A stretch of 64,000 nucleotides of DNA, taken from Henckelia pumila (Eukaryota; Streptophyta; Magnoliopsida; Lamiales; Gesneriaceae). The DNA lies in the NCBI RefSeq assembly GCF_033568475.1, contig NC_133121.1, positions 7,626,001 through 7,690,000 on the forward strand, read 5' to 3'. The notes under the pieces are model-generated. The model saw only the letters and a program-made list of their open reading frames with translations. It did not search any database and was not told the origin of the DNA. This document shows, in pieces, positions 1-11,640 of this stretch (positions are counted from its first letter, which is position 1; each line of letters begins with the position of its first letter). The position numbers were made by a program, and so were the translations under genes.

Positions 1-1531
1 ACCTCACAATTTTCTGGAAAAAATCAACTGTGGCTCCGTACTTGGTTAACATATCGATACCAATAATACAATCAAAATCAGATAAACCAAGAACAACACA
101 ATCGATCTCAATCTCATGATCCTCAAACTGTAATGTACAATTTCGTACAGATTTCACTGATATGATACCTCTGCCCAAAGGAGATGAAATAGACACTACA
201 GTAGCTAAGGGTTCAACTGGCAATTCGTGTAATGCAACAAATTGCTCAGAAATAAATGTATGTGATGCACCAGTATCAAATAAGACATAGGCTGGATAAC
301 CATAAATGGAACAGTTACCTGCAATCACATCATCAGGCGCCGCTTGTGGTTGCTCCTCAGTCAATGCAAACACCCTAGCCTGCTGCCTTGGAGGTTGATT
401 CACTGACTGACCTCCTCCTCCTCCTCTACCTTGTGCTGCTGGTTGTGGTTGAAATGAATGCACAGAAGGTCCTGATTGAGCCACTGGTCTCGATGATCCA
501 GTACCCTGTGCACTTCCAGAACCACGCTGTGGGAAAATTCGTGCAAAATGACATGTCTGATTGCAAATGTGACAAGTACCAAAAAATCCTCGGCATTGTT
601 CACTGCTATGGCAACCTCCACACTTGGTACAATACACATCAGATTTTTGTCCAACTTTAAACTATCGGGATCCACTTAAACTAGAATAACTACCACCTGA
701 ACGTTAAAACTGTTTGATTTTGCCTTTAAAGAAATTTTTCTTACCACTACTGCTACCTCCAGCATCAAATCGAGGTGGTGGTGGAATATGTGGTTGCTCT
801 TGCGGTTGTCTTACTGGCTGTGACACAAACTGTGCTCCTCGTTGCCTCAATATTCCTGCTTCAGCTCCCTTTGCACAATTCAGAGCATCGGCAAAGGTAT
901 TCGGTCTTTCCGAATTTACAAGGGTGAACACATCGGGATTCAAGTCATTGATAAATTGATCGGCTTGAGCTTCATCACTGGCAGCAATATGTGGAGCAAA
1001 CTTCAACAGGCTAGTGAACTTTGCAACATATTCTTCGATATTTAAATGTCCCTGTTGCAAACTTGCAAACTCTGCTCCTTTGTCCTTTCGATATGAAACA
1101 GGAAAGAACCTTTGATAAAAATCAGTTCGAAATACTAACCAGGAAATAACAGTACCTTGATTTTCAAACGCTCTCTTCGTCGCTATCCACCAGCTTTTGG
1201 CAAGACCATGTAGTGGATGAATTACCAATCTCACACGACGATCATCTATATAGTCAAGGGATTCAAATAACTGCTCAATATCCTCCAGTCAATTCTCACA
1301 ATCAACAGAGTTCTCAGTTCCCCGTAGCGTCGGTGGTTTGAAGGATTGAAATCGTTTCAACAGTTTTTCCATCGGATTGGCATCACCACTCATCGTATCA
1401 ACAGAAGTACTACCCTGTCATAATTCAGGTGCTATTACTGGTACCTGTGGAAATGTCTGTGCAGCATTAGTCTGTTCTGGCTTATTCACTGCCAAAGTAT
1501 GTCTAGTAGTCGGTGTTGGTCGAGGAGGCAT
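1..1531 (-). pseudogene. Ty3/gypsy (Tekay/Del-like) gag-protease, decayed and cut by the window edge
   Basis: The minus strand reads, from an ATG at 1531, a retrotransposon gag protein, then a CCHC-type knuckle region near 545-640, then an aspartic protease with the active-site motif LFDTGASHTFIS near 250-290. The gag core (704-1234) contains HPLHGLAKSWW and is followed by a Gln/Pro-rich linker. The frame is broken by in-frame TGA codons near 1419 and 1290; the second replaces the conserved Trp in the usual NWLEDIE context. The last knuckle is damaged as well: the usual Gly before His is Cys and the final Cys is Phe. Reverse transcriptase and integrase would lie left of base 1. The Met-tRNA primer site and long LTR immediately upstream support a Tekay/Del lineage, which is inferred by motif only. 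Confidence 0.85.
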
Positions 1532-1809
1532 ATCTGATAATCGAACAGATTAGTGCACAATTCATCAATATATCATATACACAATTCTATCTCAGTCCCT
1601 CCTCTGATTAGCACGATAATGCTTTCTCAAGAGATCGAGTTCTAATTTAGTCTCAGTCCAACATGATTCCAATCATATCAGATAACATATAACATGCAAT
1701 TCTTAAAGGTGTAAATCAAGTCAAATATTAAACATGCTTCAAGAATAAATAAATCAAAATAGAAGACTCGATCTACCCCGCTCATCTATTCTCAGTCCGA
1801 GAAACTTAA

Positions 1810-1821
1810 GCTCTGATACCA
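1810..1821 (-). other. Primer-binding site of the gypsy element
   Basis: The minus strand reads TGGTATCAGAGC, the standard complement to the 3' end of initiator Met tRNA. It lies five bases inside the LTR boundary at 1827, as expected for a minus-strand LTR retrotransposon. Confidence 0.85.
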
Positions 1822-1826
1822 CCTGT

Positions 1827-3781
1827 TGTGAAGCCTCGGGTTGCTAATTTCATTCTTAGGGCAATTAGTAATTAAACATCATTAATTAACAAAGGAAGGA
1901 ATAAGATCAAAAAAAAACATTCAAAGGGGGGTGCGCGGGGTCGGTCAAAAAGAGCAAACCGTTCGCCCCCCTAACCCAACTCTCGGGTTGGGAACAAAAT
2001 AGGCAGCGCTGGGTCCGCTAAAAAGAGCAGACCGAGCACAACACTGGGCAGCCTTTTGCTCTGGGTTTTTAAAGCAAAATTTGATCCTTTAACCCCACCA
2101 ATTCAACATAATGATGTCCCAAAACATGTAGATATATATAGAACAAGATCTAAACATGTTTATAACAAGCTAATACATCAAACTAGAGGTTTGAATCGAA
2201 CCAAAAACATGAAATTATACAAAGTGTTCATCAATTCTTCAAGAACAACAACTAGAGTGTTTTCTAACATGCTTTCTATACTTAATATACATCATTTAAA
2301 CTACAACAACCCGAGTCCACATCTCTAGACTCTCTCATGAGCTACCCTCGTCGACTTTGGCCAGATCATGCCCCATCTGTCGTCATGCACACATACAAAA
2401 CAAGACAACAGCCAAAAACGTCCGGTGAGAATAAAATCTCAGTATAATCAACATATATAAGCGTTAAATAAAAACATATCGACTCTAAACATTTCAACAT
2501 GAGAATAGAGTAAACGCATATATAAAGAATTGATTCCTATCACACTCTTTGCCATCAAGATTCGTATACGATCTTGACATGGATATCCATCTATCGTCGT
2601 CCCTTTGGACTAGAAAATAAGGTCGCCTAAGACCCTGGCATAAGAATCAATTCATATCTCATATCAAATAAGATCCACTACCTGAGATGGATCGACAACA
2701 TCATAACATAATCAAAACAATAAACAAGTATGTGATTTTTGCAGGACAACTCAAGAAGCTTCATTCTCGAGTTTCAAATCTCTGACCTGCGATGTCATCT
2801 TATACCTTCTTGTAGTATTGGTTCTTGAAGTTTCAATTCTGAAACATAATAACAAGAACACATATATCAATTCTAATCAACTTCATAAACCAATCTGCTC
2901 AAGTTCCATCCTCAAGAACAACTTCAAACCTCAACAACTCTTCTTTGGTTCGACAGCTACAATCTCGAGCTCGTCAATTCTTAGAAATCTGAAATAAGGT
3001 GATTATAAGCTCAACATATCACTAAGAACACATATCATATTCAGTTCAAACAACACGATACCAAAACGGCTTAAAATCATAAACCGACGGCGTATCGATT
3101 GAAAATCGATAACCGAAACGAAACCGACTTCGAGCCAACAATCAAATACCACAAATATAAGCAAAGAATCATCATAATCTTCATACCAACAGCTATATAC
3201 ATCGAATACAAGCTGAAAATCATGATTGAGTACAAACAACATGAAATCTTCGTTTCGGTTTCAATATCGCAATGTCTAGAACTTCAAAACGCATACATAA
3301 CATCAATTTCTGATATCTACCAGATTTTGATCTTCAAAATGTGCCGAAATAATTAGATACTTACACTAGATCAAAGCCCTTGTCGCAAGGATTCCAGAAC
3401 ACTTTTCAGAATCGAAATCGGACAATCGAATCAAAAGTTACGGCGATTTGAGAATCGGAATTCAAAAGAAAAGGAAGGTCTCGACTTGCTCTGTTCAAAT
3501 TTCTGAATTGAACCAAGTAATTAAACGCATACATGCTGACAATCAATTATAATCTGATAACTTCAAGTAATATTGCACTTTAGACTCTCAATTCTTTAAT
3601 ATTTGCAATTTGGTTCCCGACCCTTATTTTAATTCAATTTCAATCCTAAATAATTTAAGAATATTAGAATTTAAATCAAGACTCTAAATATTCCCAAATT
3701 AAATATACTCGGATTAAAATTAAATAATCTTGGATTAAATTAAATAATCCTGGATTAAATTAAATAATTCTGGGTCTTACA
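1827..3781 (-). mobile_element. 5' LTR of the Tekay/Del-like element (1955 bp)
   Basis: In the element's sense direction the LTR starts TGTAAGACCCAGA (from 3781) and ends in CA before the primer-binding site. Segments such as the TCCGGTGAGAATAAA block near 2424 and the block near 3645-3720 recur in the solo LTR at 47513-50304, which identifies one LTR family. The flanking pentamer AAGGT (3782-3786) is one half of the expected target duplication; the other half is outside the window. Open frames inside it (2056-2328, 3003-3242, 3099-3356) resemble no known protein. Confidence 0.8.
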
Positions 3782-3949
3782 AAGGTAAATTGATAGCACC
3801 AGTTTATTAGCCGTTTGGTTGAGGTGTGCTAAACTGTTCGGTTGACTTGTCTTCGATCGGTTGATAGAATACGTAAACAGTTTATTGGCTCAGTTTATCT
3901 TTCGAATCCAGTTTCATGACTTGTTAAACACCAAAATTTAATTTCTCAG

Positions 3950-3950
<1 letters not shown>

Positions 3951-3990
<40 letters not shown>
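3951..3990. repeat. (AT)n microsatellite
   Basis: About twenty uninterrupted AT units. Confidence 0.95.
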
Positions 3991-4001
<11 letters not shown>

Positions 4002-4969
4002 TCATTCATTCATTCACAGATAAAATGATTAAGTACAAATATGTACGAAATAACTTCTAAAAAACATAAAAAAATAAATATCGGAATCATATCATTCGTT
4101 AGAAAATAAATATTATTATATGGGTACAATTAAATTCCATCTCACTTTTACAAAAAATGACAATGTCCGGAAGCTGCAACACATAAACATAAAGATAAAT
4201 TAGGATCTCTTAAAAACTCATAATATATGACTTAAATAAAAAAAACTCATAATATATAAATTAGTAAAAAAAATATTGGGTTATTCATGTGCAAATACAA
4301 TATATGCTAATTTACACAATATATTTAATATGCCCTAAATATCTTTTTTTAAAAAAATAAAAAATTTGACTATCACATTATTCGAACTCAAGAAATGTTC
4401 AATTCACTTGCACGAAAATTTGGCATAAATACTATATATACTAATTCACAAACATATACTAGAGTCCATGAAACTAAATTTTATAAAACTCTTGAATTCA
4501 AGAATTTTAATTTTCTTTATATTTTAAAATAAAGATATAAAAATTTTCAAGGAAAACAAATATTGATATAAAATGTATTCAATATAACAATCATTTTAAA
4601 ATCACCGTATATTATATCAAATACATTAACAAAATAGAGAGAGAAACTTTTTTAAAAAATTGTACGTACAGAACCATTCAAATTCAAGAAAGTTCCTATT
4701 CAGTTAGACGAAAAATTTGTACAAATACCATATATAATTATATATAATTCACAAAAAAAAATTAACACATACTAAATTCCATTAAACTAAAAAATTTAAC
4801 CATTAAACTATTCAAATTTTCATATATTTAAAAAGTAACGATATAAAATGTATGCGATATTATAATTTTTTTTTAAAAAAAATCTCCTATATATTTTTTA
4901 AAAAAATTCCAGCATACATATGTATATACAGTATACAATAATAAATTAGAAAAAAAAAATTTTTCTTAC
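3991..4969. other. AT-rich intergenic DNA
   Basis: I see no gene here. Poly-A/T runs and weakly repeated stretches occur: the phrase around 4380-4450 (Ile/Asn-rich when translated, ending in a caaatac-type string) recurs near 4670-4760. If the X8 gene at 4970-5986 has further exons they would lie in this stretch, but I could not place one. Confidence 0.5.
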
Positions 4970-5276
4970 ATGGATCAAAAGACAACAAAATCCCCAATTC
5001 ATTCCAACAATGGCCAGTCAAACGATAGTAGGAATTGAAAACGAACGATAGCGCCCAGGAAAAGTTATCAGCCTTATAGCATGTACCTCCAGGCATAATC
5101 GGTCTACAATCGATAATTGAGAAACATGCGAAATTCATAAATTTCGACACATCATGTTTTTTAGGGGCCAACTTGTACGCAAGGCACCAATATTTTTTTG
5201 GCTGAAATAAAAATTTGAATAATTATTATTATTACTATGATAAACTTTTATACATACATATACGCACGCGCGCGCG

Positions 5277-5321
<45 letters not shown>

Positions 5322-5986
5322 ATTTTGATCCTACGCACCCTAGTATATATCAGTTTTGACCCCACGCACCCTAGGGTGCGGGGGATCCACGTGCACTTGT
5401 GCTCAGAACAACTTTGATTGCCTTGAAATTTTTATGGTAGGGTCGTCTAGAAAATTCGAATCAAAAAATATATCATATGATACAAATTTCAATATTTGTG
5501 GTAAAAAAATGTGAATATGGCCGAAAATTGCACATTTAACCTAATTTCCGGTTAACTTCAAATCTCCGACCACCAAGATTGAAATATATATATCATATGA
5601 TATATCGTTGGATTCACATTTAAAATTTTAAGGCAATCAGAGTTGTTTTGGGCACGGTGCACGTGGGTGTGGGGCATCCAAACTAATATATATACACACA
5701 TTCATATATAATGTATACACACATATATACACTATTATATAAAGAAGCTAATAGCAAAAAGATAGAAAGAAAGGAAATAAAAAAAAAAGACGGGATTAAT
5801 TTTGTTCATGTTTTTCGAGATAAGAAGAATCTTTTGACATATCAACGAGTTTTTGGCTTTGGTGGATTCAACGTAAGAAACCGTCAATAAAAAATAAAAA
5901 CTTACTAGTTCATTGGCATAACATCTATGTCCAATCAATGCGAAAAAGATCAAAACAAAAAGCAAATAAAAATTTTTATTAGTCAT
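4970..5986 (-). CDS. Small secreted X8 (CBM43) carbohydrate-binding protein, 3' exon(s) unplaced
   Basis: Two exons on the minus strand join in phase. Exon 1 (5986-5906) encodes 27 residues that look like a signal peptide: a hydrophobic core, then GHRCYANEL, ending at a strong GTAAGT donor. Exon 2 (5201-4970) follows a TTTCAG acceptor and encodes an X8 domain: YWC, FAC, DCRPIMPGGTCY, FVFNSYY and finally FDP. Five of the six domain cysteines are present. The sixth normally follows DPS(Y/F)G, and exon 2 ends at a GTAAGA donor exactly there, so a short final exon is expected. Known X8 proteins bind beta-1,3-glucan (callose) in the wall or at plasmodesmata. The exon-2 sequence is diverged (GHCWNELG where the family has a Cys-Asp-Phe context), so it may be a pseudogene or a fast-evolving member. 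Confidence 0.6.
5263..5319. repeat. Compound CG/CA/TA microsatellite
   Basis: Consecutive CG, CA and TA dinucleotide runs within the intron of the X8 gene. Confidence 0.9.
5388..5665. mobile_element. Foldback MITE in the X8 intron
   Basis: The left end CACGTGCACTTGTGCTCAGA and the right end, read on the other strand (CACGTGCACCGTGCCCAAAA), start long arms of about 120 bases that pair through the CTGATTGCCTT region and through two ATCATATGAT palindromes (near 5472 and 5592). The central loop is about 60 bases. There is no coding capacity. I could not fix a clean target duplication. Confidence 0.7.
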
Positions 5987-6770
5987 TTTTCTTACACGAG
6001 TGTGTTGTTAAAGAATAGCATGTTATATAGCTAAAAATTATTTTTGAAATTAATGACACAGATCTTTTCAAATCCGTGAATCCGAAATATATAAATGATA
6101 TTATATCTATGAATATCATATTTACTATATCCATGAATATGTTTATAATATTGAAACAATTATATGAAAATATATTCGCAGATTATGCTTGATTACAACA
6201 TCTTTATTCAATAATTTTTTGTAATTAATTAAGCTTTATTACAAAATCTTAAGGGAGGTGTATTCGTTTCAGAGATTAACTAATTTTTTTTAAATGACAG
6301 ACTTTTGTGGAGTTTATGAATTTCTATAGGATTTTATATAATCTCACGTACTTTTAAAGATTTTCATAGAATATTGCAGATTTGTTTTTCATTACTTTTA
6401 TTGACATTTGTAATTTAGAACCCTATAAATTTTGTAATTCATGATTTTGATTTTGATTTATTTCTTAGAATTATTAATCGAATGTCAATAACTTTTATTT
6501 ATATTTCTTTAACATATTTTTATCTATCAATGTAAATAATTTTTACTTATCAATTTGGTTTACAAAAATCAATAAGTAGTATTAAATTTTATTGGAATTA
6601 AGAAATTAATATAACTCTATAAAATTTTAATATATTTAATTCTATGTTATATAATATCCATATATATACACATTCATGTTAATAAATTTTTAAAACTACG
6701 TCAATATATCAAGTAAATATATATCAATTATATACATAATATTATTATTATTATTATTATTATTATTATG

Positions 6771-6812
<42 letters not shown>

Positions 6813-8150
6813 CATATGTATATTAAAATGAATAAAATCACTATGAAAATTTTGAGTTATAATAAAAATTAAGCTATAGATTAAAAAAATTATAGAAAAT
6901 AATTAAAAAATCAAATGTTTTATAATAATCATAAAAAATAATTACTGTTATTTTTATTTATGATCAATAAATATTATAATATTTTGTCGTGTATTATAAT
7001 AAGTTTTATTTAAAAAAATTATAAATATGATTTTAAATCTCATGAGGTTTTTTAAATTCGAAAAATTATGAATGATAAATTTTTTTATTTTATTTTAGAA
7101 ATAGAAAAATATGACTGTATATATATTATTATTAATATAATTAGTATGCATGAAGCTAGTGCTAGTATAGAGACTAGAAATGAAAAAAAGTGTGTGAATT
7201 TGAATTAAATGTAAATTTTTTTAGGTTGAACCAAAAACAATTATTTACATTTTATTATTATACCTTAAGCCTTAATTATTGTACTTAATAGAATTTCATA
7301 GAGTTTTTAAAAGTCTATTGATATTTTGAATACCTCTAAACTTTTATAGAGTTTTTAAAAGTTAAGTTTGAATACTACGTGACATTTTAAAAATCATCTT
7401 GAATATCACTAAACTTTTATGTAGTATGTAAAATTTTATATTGAATATCTCTAAACTTTTAAACTTCATAAAATTCATTAAAAGTCTAGAACTAATACAC
7501 CCCCTTAATTTAGAAGAAAATCGATTTTTTGGTTAATTTGCAACAAATTTATTTCTCTTTCTTGGAATGGAGATTCTTTCCTAAAATGTATTAATTAAAG
7601 ACAAACACTTGTTGACACCGTTTCACATGTCATTTTCGTGATACGGATCTTCCACACACACAATCCGCCTACCATAACCAGACCCGGCCCATGTTCTGAC
7701 CCAAATTGTAATCCAATTTCTCAGCGGAATTTAGCCCTAAATCCATTGCTAAACCCCCGATCCATCGTGAATCGATGCAGCGCCAACTCCATAGCCCTTT
7801 GTTCGATTTCAATAGAGAAGCTCGCCACTCCATCTCGAATCGTAACATATCGATTTCAACATTGAAGCCTAAAGGCGAACGAAAATTTATCGGATGAAGG
7901 CCAAAATTTATCTCTATTTTGACTCTAGCAAATTAGTTGTTTTTATTTCATTCAAGCTCGGGTGTGATTTTTCTTTCTTCCACAGAGATTATAATAAGCT
8001 CTGAACGATAGTGAATTTGATTTGTATACTCAAATCATGAATATATTCGTGATATGGGTTGCAATAGTGTTAGGTTCAAATCCTATACATAATTTGAGAT
8101 TACTCAAATCAAATTCAGTTAATATTTAGCATGTCATGTCACGCTCGATG
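5987..8150. other. AT-rich intergenic DNA
   Basis: I see no gene. The stretch 7260-7500 has several approximate copies of a phrase containing CTAAACTTTTA near the ends of short imperfect repeats, and the 6240-6370 segment looks like its inverted partner (both carry TTTTATAGA or its complement), which suggests an old MITE. The 75-residue open frame at 7638-7865 resembles nothing. Confidence 0.4.
6738..6805. repeat. (ATT)n followed by (AT)n
   Basis: About eleven ATT units to 6770, then about sixteen AT units. Confidence 0.95.
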
Positions 8151-8555
8151 ATACAATCATTTTACTATTTTCTTATTGAATCATATCCAACTATTTTGCT
8201 GGAGTATACACTATTAGTTGTATTATAATATTATCTTTATTAGTGTTTAAAGGTATTTTAGTCTATTTTTTTTCATTGTAATCCATAGTTATAAATACTC
8301 TTTATTGTATTCTGATTCATTATGCAAGTCAATAAGAAATCCCTAGCCTCCTTTTTTTCTCTATGTCATCATAATATCAAAGCCTAGGTTTATGGATTCT
8401 CTTTGTTTGATTGAAGAAGTTATAATCCGCCACAGACTGCTCCATGGTCGTATCGCCCACCTCAGGCCAACAATGCAGTTGCTGCCCCGTCCTTGGATCC
8501 ACATATGTTGGAGCAGTTTCAACAGTTTTTCATAAAATTGTTGTTTTTTCTCATT
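8150..8555 (+). mobile_element. Possible Copia-type relic (LTR end, degenerate primer site, gag scrap)
   Basis: An AT-rich segment ending near 8370 in Copia-LTR style (terminal TATAAATACTC, poly-pyrimidine) is followed by ATATCAAAGCCTAGG, which looks like a mutated TGGTATCAGAGCC primer site. A plus-strand frame at 8428-8535 then reads a Pro/Gln-rich peptide ending LDPHMLEQFQQFF, as in plant Copia gag linkers. All three are weak individually. Confidence 0.35.
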
Positions 8556-8576
8556 TAACAACAGTTTTAACTAAAA

Positions 8577-8628
8577 ATGTTGTCTTTAATAAGAAATTTT
8601 AAGCATTTTTTCTTATTAAAGACAACAT
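8577..8628. repeat. Inverted repeat resembling CACTA subterminal units
   Basis: Arms of 20 bases (8577-8596 and 8609-8628) containing GTTGTCTTTAATAAG and its complement enclose a 12-base loop. Further GTTGTC/GACAAC words follow to 8700. The words match the subterminal repeats of the CACTA element at 13805, but no CACTA terminus is visible here. Confidence 0.6.
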
Positions 8629-8812
8629 ATTTTTAAAAAAATGTTGTCTATGAGCGTTTTTTTGGGAGCAACGACAACAATTTAAAAATAAACTGTTGCC
8701 TTTTATTTTTTTTTAATTTAAAAAAACATTATTCTAAAAAATAAATGTTAGGCTCACTTTCGGTTATTTTCTGTTGGCTGGATGCCCTATTTCATGGGGC
8801 TGTTGCAGGCCA

Positions 8813-9006
8813 TGGCGGAGCCAGAATTCCTAAACTACCCGGGCTAAAATTTTAAACTCTAAAATTATTTAAACTTTTGAATCGAATCACCCGAGATACT
8901 ATCAAATTAATCTAAAATTATCCCAAGATCAATATATATAAAAATTTTAAAAAAAATTCGGGCCACCTGGGCTAAAGCCCGGGTGAAGCTATATGTGGCT
9001 CCGCCA
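8813..9006. mobile_element. MITE with TGGCGGAGCCA terminal inverted repeats
   Basis: TGGCGGAGCCA at the left and its exact complement TGGCTCCGCCA at the right bound a 194-bp AT-rich, non-coding segment. This terminus is common among plant MITEs. Confidence 0.7.
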
Positions 9007-10888
9007 CTGGTTGAAGGTAGTTCTCCCGGGGACAAGAAGGTTAGATGGTGACCAAGGCTGGATAGTAGGGTTGACCACTAGGATTCTCTTACATGGTATT
9101 TGACTTTCTTAAATTCCGTAGTTACTCTTATTAATTTTTTTATTGATTAATTGCATACTTAAGTTTTGATTAGTAGGTGATCTCGGTGCGGGTCACTACA
9201 AATATTTTGTTCAATCTATCTGTTAGGTTATTTTTTGCACATAACCGATCTATTACCTGATATGGACAAATAAAAAATTACAAAGTTCAAGTTGTTAACA
9301 CAACCGAATTATAAGAAAATTTATAGTGTGATTGTTTATTCAACCTAGCTCCTTTTAATCATTCACCCGATATAATTATATTAAAGGTTACGAAGGTTTA
9401 TATTAAATAATTTATTTGTAATTTATCTATAATTATAATATCTTATCTATTTTTTTAAAAATAAATTAATATTATTTTATTTTATCTAAACTTTTGAAGA
9501 TTTCATTTGCCATATATTTGAAATTTATCTATAACTAGTTACCATATCGTAGCTATTTTTATTTTTAAAAAATTACTAAATATTCCTTTTATTTATATAA
9601 ATTTTGAATATTTCATTCATCATATCATATTATCATAAAAGTGAAACAAAAAAAAAATCGAATATTATATGTAACGTTTTGAGTAAAAATTATTTATTAG
9701 AATAATTTTTTCTGCGTGTGAAATTAAACGGTGATCCCTCCCGAATTCTTAAACTTGCACCTAAATAATGAAAATATATTTCCACAATCATAACCACAAT
9801 TAGTAAAATTCTCCTGTTTTCTTTCCCCATTGTTTTGCTTACCATCTTCCTCCTAAGTAATCCGATATTCATTGCGGTGTAATAGATTTTGACACAAAAT
9901 TTATCAAAGAATTCAACATTATCAGTATTACGTATAATCAAGTTTTAATCAATCGACCTTGTTATAATTTTTTGGGATATTACGTAGTCTTTGGAAAGTT
10001 TTCCAATATTTTTTCCATATTTTGGAATATGGTTTATAACTGGTTCTCAAAATCAAAATATAAATAATGAAAGTTGTGATATATATGATATTTTTAGTAG
10101 GCCTCATAGAGAAGATATTTTGGATCTATATATATAAGACGAGTCGATCCGATCCATATTTGAAATTAAAAAGTAATATTTTAGGTATAAAAATAATTTT
10201 TTTATTAAATCGGATCGAATAAGAATTCTCGTCTTAAAAAATTAATGTGTGAGATAGTCTCATAAGAATTTTTGTGTTTTACAGTTTGTTGTTAAACAAA
10301 ATTTGAATCACGTACTGATAGTATCGCTAAAAATATAGACATTAATAAAATCTAAATTATAATGGCAATATCTATCATAGATATTAGCATATCGTGACAC
10401 ACTCGATTTTTTTATTTCGTTGAAAAACTAGTGAGTACAATAGTTTTTTAAAAAAAGTTTAAAATAGAATTTACTGAATTTTGAAATTGAAATTGAAATT
10501 GTAGCAGAGAAACTAATTAAAATGTAAAAAAATAAGGTATTGACGATGTCAAATCCATGCACGTGATATTAATTCCTCGTCATTCCCCATGTACAATCAA
10601 AAGTCAAACTGGAGGTACATACATAGGAAGCGTGGGAAATCTAACTGTAGGTCTATTTTCTATTTAATTAATTATAATTAGATTCCATTATTTTTCATGA
10701 GAATATTTTATATATACTGCTTCAGCTAAAATGAACTTTGGACAGTGGACTGTACAAATGAATATGTGCTTACCATTTTTGGCATGTATGGTAAACGTAC
10801 CTAGAAATATTAGGTGTTCTGATACCAACATATATTTAGAAAAGAAAAAAAATTAAATTTTAGCATAGGTTACAAGTCTTCGAAAATA
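9007..10888. other. Intergenic DNA
   Basis: No supported gene. The 9690-9941 minus-strand open frame resembles nothing. Around 10130-10230, AGACGAGTCGATCCGATC and a near-complement (GATCGAATAAGAATTCTCGTCT) form an inverted pair about 60 bases apart, a probable small MITE; its right side continues into a GAGATAGTCTCATAAG phrase. Confidence 0.4.
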
Positions 10889-10986
10889 GAAACCACTTCG
10901 TTGCCTACTACTACTCGATGCATCCAATGTCAAATCAATCGAATAAATCCCAAAATGAACCGGAGAAACATCATTTGATTCATTTG
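10889..10986. repeat. 98-bp direct repeat, left copy
   Basis: Begins GAAACCACTTCG and ends TTGATTCATTTG. It matches 13177-13274 with two substitutions and no gap. It sits inside a minus-strand open frame of 89 codons (10853-11122) with a protein-like Ser-rich stretch, but the family is not recognised. Confidence 0.9.
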
Positions 10987-11640
10987 AAATTAAATGAACC
11001 GTCGCATCGATTTCAAATTTGATATGAATATTAATGATCATGTTATAAAGTATATGAACGTTGAAGATCTTGATCTGAGTTTTGAGGCTTGAGGAAAGAT
11101 GGCTCAGACCGCCGAGATGCAAGCATAATCTGCTCGCCTAATTTTTTAGTAGTGTTCTTGAAAAAATCATGCCGAAAAATCTAACCGTTGAAATTATTTG
11201 AAATTTTTATCATGAGTTCAAAACATCTTGACGCACATTCTGGACGGTTGAGATCAATTTTCTCTTTCTACATCAAGTCGGTTCTTTGATCAAAGTATAG
11301 AAGATATTATCTTGCTATACATCCAAAGTCATGTCATCGACAACGCATGAACGAGATAAGTATTTCAATTATCTTTATGTTGAAATTAAATTATTATTTA
11401 TTATCATTATTAATAATATTATGAGGCATCTCTTACTATAAAAATTACATGTTTGTTTTCTTGTGATAAAATTTGTTGGACTTCGCTTTCCTTGTATTTT
11501 TGTTTGGGTTATTTTACGTCATTGGACATGCAATCTTGCAGTAAGCCCAATTATATCACATCGGACATGCAATCTCGCAGTAAGACTCAATTATATCATA
11601 TCGGGCATGCAATCTAGCAATAAGGCCCAATCTTTGGTTC
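10987..11640. other. Non-coding stretch leading into the Tat 3' region
   Basis: No gene recognised. From 11520 three diverged copies of a phrase containing GGACATGCAATCT and CAATTATATCA(C/T)ATCGG occur at about 50-base spacing and run into the tandem repeats of the next entry. Confidence 0.45.

Noticed and set aside
400-675. Minus-strand 91-codon open frame with an acidic tail
   Set aside because: It lies in the wrong frame over the gag knuckle and linker; the knuckle-protease frame explains the sequence.
5135-5365. Open frame with Ile-Tyr and Cys-Val repeats
   Set aside because: It is made by the CG/CA/TA microsatellite.
7638-7865. 75-codon open frame
   Set aside because: No domain, no splice context, composition like surrounding DNA.
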